From Adiantum capillus-veneris (Eukaryota; Streptophyta; Polypodiopsida; Polypodiales; Pteridaceae), in the NCBI GenBank assembly GCA_014529385.2, contig CM043945.1:3756312-3820311 (forward strand): DNA of 64,000 nt. Direction: 5' to 3'. Positions 56,301-64,000 of this stretch are shown here, piece by piece. The position numbers and the translations under genes were made by a program. Within the stretch, counting starts at the first letter, position 1. Each line of letters begins with the position of its first letter. Under the pieces are notes generated by a model. It searched no databases, was not told the origin of the DNA, and saw only the letters and a program-made list of their open reading frames with translations.

Positions 56301-57613
56301 CTAGTCAGACGTCTCATCGCGTCCAAGCGGCGTATCTGTCGGATTCTGCAAAAAAAGACAATAAGACAGTTTTCAGTAAATATAAACATATAACGACATT
56401 TATAAAACAATACAAAAAATAAAAAAGAGTAAACCCTAATACTAACCATGCCGCCGCGAGAACTGAGAATGTCCATCAGGGCGTTTAAGCCCTTCCTGCC
56501 TGCATACTCGCGCTCGTACGGTGTGGGATCACGTCCTGTCATCGACCACTGTCAAAACATACAAAGATTTCATTATGTTAGAACTAAAAAACTCATAAAC
56601 CCTAAACTATCGAACATGCATAAAGAGCAATGTGAAAAGACTTACAAAATCGGCCTCAAATGATGCCCATCCACCGCTCCCCAAGTGGTGCGAGCTCCCT
56701 GCCTCTACTCGCGCTCTGGCTGCATCCTTTTGTTGCTTCCACTTGTCGGGATTCTCGCGCGCTGCTTTCTTCGCATTCTTCCAATCTTCTTTGGCCAGCC
56801 AATATGGCCTATTCCACCCATTCTTGATTGCTTTTTGCACTTCGGAACGCTTGTGTTTGCAGTATTCGCGCATTCGAATCTTCATCAGGTCTTCATTGAA
56901 GCGCTGATCCCGTGTTGGAACGGGAAACTCATCATGAAGTATGCTGATGACTCTGTTTTTTAAATCACTTGGTACTTCACTCCATTTGTTTAGTATATAG
57001 TGTCTAAACAGCTGAGAGCAAAGACCACGCATGCGCGAAATCACCTTCTTGCCGTCATCATCCATGATGATGCCGCCGCTGATGTCGACGGAGTAAGGCA
57101 AGCCCTCTGGCCGGTGACGCGTGAACCTGGGTGTCCCGGCAGGGGTCTCTAGCGGCGTGTCGATGGGGGTACGGACGTCAGGTGTCTCCACCGGCGTCTG
57201 GGCCCCGAAGCGAGGAGTGTCGAGTGGGGTGGCTCCTGGAGGAGTAGGTAGAGGTGTGTAGCTTCTAGGAACAGTCAGCCGTGCAAAACCTGGCGTAGAC
57301 GGCGATGCTGTGGCTGGTGTGGGGGCGGGCAAAGAAGGGGAGGGTAAAGAGCCTCGTCGAACACGAGGCGGTGTGGAGGCATCGGTGGCGGAATCCCCAC
57401 AACAACCGCCACCGCCACCACTAGAGCGTCGGTGTCTAGACGAGTGTGAAGCTCGTCTCGTCGACGCCGAAGCTTCGGAGCGCGCCGAATGCTCCGAAAG
57501 AGAGGAAATGCGGATGGTGTAGGAACGCGCGATGATGCACCAGAGCGATGACGCTCCACGTACCACTGTCTCTGCTGCGGTGACAAAGAAGAAAGAAACT
57601 CCTCATCATCCAT
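56301..57613 (-). pseudogene. CACTA tnpA-like protein (Transposase_24 type)
   Basis: ATG at 57613 begins MDDEEFLSSLSPQQRQWYVE. A frameshift near 57500 links it to the main frame, which is open to the exon 1 donor at 56646. Exon 2 is 56447-56548 and exon 3 is 56301-56345, with GT/AG sites and the frame kept; TAG ends at 56301. After a Ser/Gly-rich start there is a Thr-Pro repeat region (TP..TP spaced by about eight residues), then the conserved domain: SRMRGLCSQLFRHYILNKWS, KIRMREYCKHKRSE, NRPYWLAKEDW and HHLGSGGWASFEADF. It matches the Ptta/En/Spm-type accessory transposase family. Without the frameshift it would look complete. Confidence 0.75.
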
Positions 57614-57885
57614 ACCTGCATTAAACACATGAATATTTAAACTTAATATTGAATGAATAGAGTAGACAATGACGCAAAGACCATTAAATACAATGACGTA
57701 ATGACGCATATAAATACAATGACGCAATGAATCGAGTGATAGAAGAGGCAAGTCGAAAACTCAGAATTTTCAATCAAAAGATGTGAGCGCAAGTAGAAAA
57801 GAGCGTTATACACCATGGAAGGTACTTAGAGAGCCAGAGCTATTACAACACGGAGCAAAATTGTTCAAATACAATATTTGTGGCT
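57614..57885. other. Spacer between the two CACTA genes
   Basis: Contains the leader of the tnpA-like gene (an acceptor-like TGCAG directly before GTATGG) and GACGCAATGA-type short repeats (57660-57730). Confidence 0.5.
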
Positions 57886-60184
57886 TTAAGAGATCTCTCT
57901 CTCATCCTCGCATAACTCAGCATAACTTCCTATATCTATATAGAGCTCTCCGTTTAAACACATATCCTCTGTTTCATTTTGTAGCTCCTCTGCATGCACC
58001 CCATATAGAGTAGTAGCATCTTGATGCTCGTCTGGCACCACCGCAGCGGCTTCTGATTGAGCATCTTCTCTGATCTCCTCCATTGATGTCGTTGTGATTG
58101 GCACATGGTAGCCTTCATACGTCCTTGCACTACGAGGGGCTACCTCTATGACGTACCACCAGTTTGATGTAGACTTTGTAGGATGAAATACTACCTGCCA
58201 GAGCCACATAACTTACATGAGAGCTTTCAAGCACATAACTTGTAAAAGGGGGATGTTAACTATTTACATACTTACTTGTTCACAATGCTCGGGTAGTACG
58301 AAAGTGTCTCTTAGGTCAGTCCATTTCTTAGTAGAATCCACCTCAAGAAAACCAGACTCTCCTCTACGCACAGTAGCGTTGCGACCCTCCATGATTATCT
58401 TGAACCATTGCACGTCAAACAAGTCGACAAAAAATCCTCTGTAATCGATCCTCAAAATCTCTTGCAGCGTGCCGAAGTAAGTGAGTTCCGCCACCACAGG
58501 ATCTGCATCAGAGGAACGTCGTCGACTAGACTGTTCAAATTTTGCCATGATTCCACAATCTTGAGTAAAACGCTTTTTGTCGATTCGTTCCACGCTAAAA
58601 TGTCGACCTTTACACCATGCTGCTGTGTATGACTTATACTACAACGAACAAAGATTATGAGTGGCCGTTCAAACGTTTATAAATAAAGTCACTTGCTAGT
58701 CGTACATTGCAAACTTACCTTGGTCGCGCAACCCCGAGAGTACTCCCACTCTTCTTCAGTCACTTCGTCACCGCATTGTTGTGCGCTTTTCAATTGGTTG
58801 TGCAACCATCTTAAGCTCATGAAGGTTGGTAGGCTCTCCAGAACCGCTGGATAGTGCATCGGTGGTCGTCTTCCCCGTCTCCACTCGATTCGTGCCCTTT
58901 GTCGCTCTTGCTTTGCATCCTCATATTGTGAAATCCACTTTTGCATCACTGGATTGTGAAGCATGCAAAATCGGTTGATTTTAGCCTCTAGATCTTCCGT
59001 CATCTTCTTCTCAACACCGAGATTGCACATGACAATCCCAGATATGCGCTCATCATCTATGGTTCGCCATAGCGTGTCCCGGGATTTATCAAATCCGTCT
59101 AGCCACTCTCCAATGTACACTAGGGACTCTGATACCAACCAACCTTCTGCCATGCTACCCTCCGGACGTGCCTTTTGACGCACATATCCCTTAAGCGTTT
59201 TCATGAAACGCTCTAAGAAGAACATCCATCTAGAATGAACTGTGCCAGCTATTTCCACCTCATCAACTATGTGAACAAGAAGATGCACCTGAATGGTTAG
59301 CATTGTAGTAGGAAAATGTTTCTCAAATAGGCACACAAGCTCCGCAGCATTTAGTTTGGCGAATGGTATGGAGTCTACGTCGATCTCCTTTTGTGAGATC
59401 CATTGCACCAGCTTTGCAAGTTTGTAGATTGTGTTACGGATGTCGAGAGACAAACATCCCTCAATGGCAACCGGTAAAATAAACTGTAAAGTATGTGCAA
59501 CAATGATATTAAAGTCCACATTTTATGCAATGATATTAAAGTCCACTATGAACGTACCTGACACATTTTATGCCAATCGTGTGACTTCAAACCGGTAAGC
59601 TTTCCTTCTTTAGTAAAACACGTTCGGAGCGAGTGCATTACGCCAGTGGGGGTCCGCAAAGATCGAATGGCCTCTTTTACTTTGCGTTCTTGGGCTCCTG
59701 TGAAAATCCATGGTGCTTTAGGGAGTTTTATCGATCCATCAGACGCTGTTTGCGGCCAATATTGCTCCATACGATCCACATTTCTAAGGTCAACTCTGGC
59801 TCCCAAAGTATCTTTCTTGCCGGTCAAATGGTCCCATAGTAGATTACCCACATTCTTGAATATGTGCATTGGATCGAGCAAGTGATTGATCACGAGTCGG
59901 GGCCAGTATGGTAACTCGTACCATAGAGATAGTCTCTTCATCCCTGGAGGCAATCCGTCATCGCACATCTCCTTCTGCTCTAACCATGCTTATGCAGACA
60001 TCCTTGGTGGCTCTCTTCCCAAAAAGCCGTCGCGTAACACATGATTCTCTGGAAGATACACTTGATGACCTTCGTAGATTTGCTTCTTCAGTGAGGGTGC
60101 CCTACGTGCATTCAGTCTAGGTCCACATGTGACACATGCTCTGTATCCGCTTGTTTGAAGCCCTGCATGTATACACATGATAAT
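57886..60184 (-). pseudogene. CACTA tnp2-like transposase, 5' end cut off
   Basis: Transposase of the tnp2 family (DNA cleavage for CACTA elements). From the Copia junction: an acceptor-like CATGCAG, then YRACVTCGPRLNARR and HQVYLPENHVLR. After a stop at 59996 (MSA-stop-AWLEQ) come PGMKRLSLWYELPYW, INHLLDPMHIFKNVGNLLWD and a segment to about 59560. Then a DUF4218-like exon (about 58725-59490; PIPFAKLNAAEL-like region, HSRWMFFLERFMKTLKGYVR), a DUF4216-like exon (58270-58640; YRGFFVDLFDVQWFK) and a C-terminal exon with STSNWWYVIEVAPR and an acidic tail ending at 57886. The N-terminal part lies beyond the Copia insertion. One stop and the insertion make it a pseudogene, otherwise well conserved. 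Confidence 0.85.
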
Positions 60185-60411
60185 TGTTACCATATACATG
60201 TGGTAGTGATGTGTGTGAACACACTAGGACCGCCGGGGCATTTTTTCCCTCTTTAGGAGGTTTTTTCCCCCGTGCATTGTATATACGCCCATCACTCTAG
60301 GGCTATCTATCTTTCCATTGCACACTAAGTAACACACTCTCTATTGTGTGCCTTGAGCTTCCTTCGTCTTCTCCAAGCTGTGTGTGTTTCTCTGCAACCC
60401 TAATTCCAACA
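60185..60411 (+). repeat. 5' LTR of Copia copy C
   Basis: 227 bp, TGTTACCATATAC..ATTCCAACA, matching the LTR at 28393-28619 along its length. It begins within the CACTA tnp2 gene. Confidence 0.92.
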
Positions 60412-60413
60412 AT

Positions 60414-60425
60414 TGGTATCAGAGC
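60414..60425 (+). other. Primer-binding site of Copia copy C
   Basis: TGGTATCAGAGC, complementary to initiator tRNA-Met, two bases after the LTR. Confidence 0.9.
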
Positions 60426-60773
60426 AGGTCACGTCCTCCCGGGCTTAGTCGCCAGCTGCTCCAGCACACGCCTGCTCACTTTCTCCGATTTCAGTGAGCT
60501 TTGGCGAGCGTTCGCAGGTCGACAAATATTTTGGGAGAGCTCAAAGAGCTTGGTCTGCTCAGAATTTTGATTTGGGCTCATTTCGGCCTCCGTTTCCACT
60601 ACGGGCAGTACTGCACAAGCTATTTCGTCATTTTGTGCAGATTTTCTGTCAGTGCCGTTTTCTGCATAACAGGTGCCTTATAGTCTTCTACGGTTTGTGC
60701 TATATAGCACAAGTTGTTCCCGCTCCATTTCTCCTATTTTCGGGCAGTTTTCACATCAGGTGCAGCATTTACC

Positions 60774-63700
60774 ATGGCTGACAACAACAACACAGATGTG
60801 TTCAAGATGTTTGCTGCTGAGGACAGGTTGGATGGGGACAACTACCCTATGTGGGCTTATATGATGCAACACGTTCTTGTGTCAAAAGGTGTCTGGAACA
60901 TTGTGCAGGGCATTGATGTACGTCCTGGTTCTGAAGATGTAGGCGATATTGAGGATGTTGCAGGTCTTGCTGCAAGGATTGCAGCTGTTAGAGTTGTTTT
61001 GCCTACAGCAGAACAAGCTCGTTGGGATGTTAAGGATGCGCAGGCTCATGCATTGATTGCGTTGTCTGTGAAGCGCACCATTATTCCTCACATCCGTTCA
61101 GCAAAATCTGCAAAACAGGCTTGGGATATTCTAGCAGGTCTTTATGCAAGCCGCAATGAGGCTAAAATTGCTTTGCTGCGTAAAGAGCTAGAGTCGAAGA
61201 TTATGCATGAGGAAGATGATATGGACACTTTCCTTGCTAGTGTCAAGGATATCAATGAGCAACTCATTTCTGCAGGTGAAGTCATTTCTGACAGTTCCCT
61301 TGTGCAGACTGTTCTTGATGCCTTACCAGATTCCTACCAGACTTTTGCTAGTACTTGGAGACTGATGACCCAAGGAAATCCTGAAGTTGTCAAGTTTGAT
61401 GCATTATGCACATTGCTGTTGCAAGAGTCACTTTCTAGAAAAAACAGGACTAGGCAGCGTGCAGTTGAGCAGGCTTTTATTGCTTCTCAAAGAAAGGGTG
61501 GTAACAGTAATGCAGCCACTTCTTATGGTTCTGCTGCGAGTGGCTAAAATTCTGTTCCTAATGCTTCTGCTGGCAGCACTTCGTCTGGCAATTCTGGTGA
61601 TAAGGGCAAAAAGAAGATGCGTTGCCATTATTGTAAAGCCAATGATCACTTGATCAAGTCGTGTCCTAAGTTGAAGGCCAAAGAGGCTAAGAAGAAAGAG
61701 GGTGGTTCCACTGCAAATGCTGGTTCCACTACAAATGCAGCCATTGTTGAGTCTTCTGTGAAAGGAGATTGTGATGCTGATGTTGATGCAGAATGGGCTT
61801 TTAGCGCAGAGTGCACTTACAATCCTGCTGTCCATGATGCATGCTTGTCAGTTGCTGCAGATTCACATGTGTGGTATTTCGACAGTGGTGCTACAAAGCA
61901 CATTACCTCACATCGTGAATTGTTTACCTCTCTCGAGTCTGTCCCTCATGGGAATTCAGTCACTTGTGCCAACAACGCCTCTTATCCAGTTCAGGGAGTT
62001 GGAAAGATTGTGCTCACTGCTGCTAATGGCAGTTCCTTCACACTTGTTGATGCACTTTATGTACCTGGGATCAAGAAGAATCTATTGTCTGTATCCGCAC
62101 TTGCTAGACTTGGACTTGTAGTCAAATTTGTGGATGACAGATGTACAGTTCATGATCTCAGTTTTGGTGATGAAATTGTTGCATCTGGGCTTTTGTGCCG
62201 TGGGCTGTATAAGCTCACTTTGTATGACAAGTGTGGACAAAATTTTGCAAATGCTGTTGCAGATTCAAGGGCTATTTCAGATGCAAAACTTTGGCATGCA
62301 CGTTTTGGTCATCTGAATTTTGCCAGTTTGCTGCGTTTGCAGAAATCTGATATGGTTGCTTCTTTGCCGCCTCTTGAAGCACCTATCAAACATGTTTGTG
62401 AAGGCTGTATTCTGGGTAAAATGCAGCGTTCTAAGTTTCCAAAGGATGGTTCAGTTAGGGCCACATGCAGGTTGCAGCTTGTGCATAGTGATGTTTGTGG
62501 GCCCATGCAAACTCCGTCCTTGGGCAATTACCTGTACTTCGTGACTTTCATTGATGATTACTCCAGGCATGCATGGGTATTTCCGCTTAAAGCAAAGTCC
62601 GAAGTTTTTATGTGCTTCAAACAATTTTTGGCTATGGCTGAAAATGTCTCAAAATGTACTATGGGCACCCTCCGTTCCGATCGAGGGGGGGAGTATATGT
62701 CTCATGAATTTAATGTATTTCTGGCTAGTCGTGGGATAAAACACCAATGTACAGTGCCTTATACACCTCAGCAAAATGGTGTTGCTGAGAGGAAAAACAG
62801 GTCACTAACGGAAATGGCACGATGTATGGTCAAAAGTCAAGCTTTGCCGCATTCTTTTTGGCTTGAGGCCATCATGTGTGCCACTTATGTACTTAACAGG
62901 TGTCCTACGAAAGCTTTGCAGTCTATTACTCCATATGAAGCATGGCATGATAGAAAACCTTCTATTGAGCACATGCGTGTTTTCGGCTGTTTGGCATATG
63001 CTTTGGTGCCACAAGTGCAGCGCAGAAAATTGGATGATAAGGCTGTCAAATGTATTTTTGTTGGTTATAGTGCTGAAAGCAAAGGTTACAGGTTGTATCA
63101 TCCGCAAACAAAACGTATTTTGGTTTCACGGGATGTAGTGTTTGTGGAGGATTCTGTTCAACCCTTGCTGTCATGTACTAGAGACAGTAATGTAAGCTCA
63201 CAGGACATTTATGACACTTTGTTGCCTCTTTTCAGTGGTGGAAATACGAATGTAAGTTCCAATGAGGAAAATGTACAGCCTATGGGGGTTTCTGAAAATG
63301 TTTTAGAACAGCCTATTACTGATGCAGATGTACATGATGTACTTGATGAGGAAAGGGATGAAAATGAGCAGGCTAGAGGTATGCCAAAATGGCTAGTGCA
63401 CACTTTGCGTGACAGTAAATTGGATGCACCTTTATCTAGTCGTACTCGTTCAGGCTCTCGCCATGCATCTTATGCATCAGATTGTTATGCTTTGGCTGTG
63501 TCTAGTTTACATGATGTTGAGGAGCCTCTGTCTTTTGATGAAGCACAGAATTCAGAAAATTGGATTGCTGCCATGAAATCAGAATATGATGCACTTATAG
63601 AGAATGACACATGGACTTTATGTGATTTGCCTCCTGGCAAAAAGGCCATTGGTACGAAGTGGGTTTACAAGTTGAAACGCAAGCCGGATGGTGAGATCGA

Positions 63701-64000
63701 TCGCCATAAGGCTCGACTTGTTGCAAAGGGTTATGCACAACAAAAAGGCATAGATTATGAAGAGACTTTTGCTCCCACTTGTCGTATGACTACTGTGCGT
63801 TTTCTATGTGCATTGGCAGCTCATTTTGGTTGGGATGTACATCAATCAGACATTGTTACTGCTTTCTTGAATGGTGACATATTTGAGGAAGTTTATGTAA
63901 CGCAGCCTCGCGGTTTTGTCATAAAAGGACAAGAGGACAAAGTGTGCAAATGTAAGAAGGCTTTGTATGGGTTGAAGCAATCTCCTCGTGCTTGGTATGA
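60774..64000 (+). CDS. Copia gag-pol polyprotein (runs off window)
   Basis: One frame from ATG 60774 to the window end, broken only by TAA at 61545-61547. Gag starts MADNNNTDVFKMF, with a DUF4219/UBN2-like capsid (DRLDGDNYPMWAYMMQHVL, EEDDMDTFLASVKDINEQL). The zinc knuckle CHYCKANDHLIKSC lies just after the stop (about 61620). Protease has VWYFDSGATKHI (about 61869). Integrase has the HHCC finger (HARFGH..CEGCILGK, about 62295-62420) and the catalytic positions FIDDYSR, LRSDRGGEY and NGVAERKNR. Reverse transcriptase starts with KWVYKLKRKPDGEI and includes SDIVTAFLNGDI and ALYGLKQSPRAWY; the YVDD box and RNase H are beyond the window. The order protease-integrase-RT defines Ty1/copia. The stop separates gag from pol in this copy and is one base from CAA. 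Confidence 0.92.

Larger units (their letters stand above)
55713..60184 (-). mobile_element. CACTA (En/Spm-type) transposon, interrupted
   Basis: Starts with CACTACAAGAGG, the diagnostic terminus, followed by subterminal repeats. It carries a tnpA-like gene and a tnp2-like transposase, both on the minus strand. The other end is outside the window because a Copia element is inserted at 60185 within the tnp2 gene. Confidence 0.88.

Noticed and set aside
57310-57522. Plus-strand frame opposite the tnpA-like gene
   Set aside because: Shadow of the GC-rich Ser/Pro/Gly coding region on the minus strand.

Overview
This window is nuclear DNA from a land plant with a large, repeat-rich genome. Spliced genes with GT..AG introns, plant-type LTR retrotransposons primed by initiator tRNA-Met, CACTA and Mutator-like DNA transposons, and long GA/CT, CA and poly-C runs all point that way. 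Nothing is prokaryotic. I cannot fix the lineage from sequence alone.

Only one ordinary host gene is recognisable: the 5' half of a MORN-repeat phosphatidylinositol-4-phosphate 5-kinase on the minus strand (8307-10476). Its three visible exons join in frame with good splice sites, but the rest of the kinase is absent from the window. The DNA downstream of exon 3 holds a decayed LINE (about 4640-8045) and a Ty3/gypsy remnant with a 3' LTR (300-3377). The gene therefore either has an intron longer than 8 kb or is truncated. Its upstream side (10.5-14.3 kb) is microsatellite-rich with no other gene.

14.9-25.05 kb is one complete Mutator-like element of about 10.1 kb, with about 160-bp terminal inverted repeats (TIRs) and a 9-bp target duplication (8 of 9 matching). 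It carries a Ulp1/C48 protease-like gene (plus strand) convergent on a MuDRA-type transposase (minus strand, SWIM finger). The transposase has six in-frame stops, each explainable as a C:G to T:A change. A minisatellite of about 66 bp lies between the two genes. Immediately to the right (25.3-27.1 kb) sits the most unusual structure in the window: four small TIR elements in tandem, each with a tRNA-like A-box/B-box core flanked by short GTRAAYT.GGG motifs, and separated by runs of G or C. Their termini resemble those of the large element.

28.3-54.9 kb is nested LTR retrotransposon debris. It includes a truncated Copia copy, a minus-strand LTR, an ORF with repeated WVPK motifs beside a polypurine tract, a gag-only element with an LTR of up to 4.4 kb that contains a solo LTR, a gypsy element of which LTR, primer site and protease survive, and an inverted repeat enclosing a Copia fragment. 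53.97-64 kb is layered: an LTR with a TGGCGCC-type primer site, then a CACTA element (starts 55713; tnpA-like and tnp2-like genes on the minus strand), then a younger Copia element (from 60185) that cuts the tnp2 gene and runs off the window with an open gag-pol frame broken by one stop.
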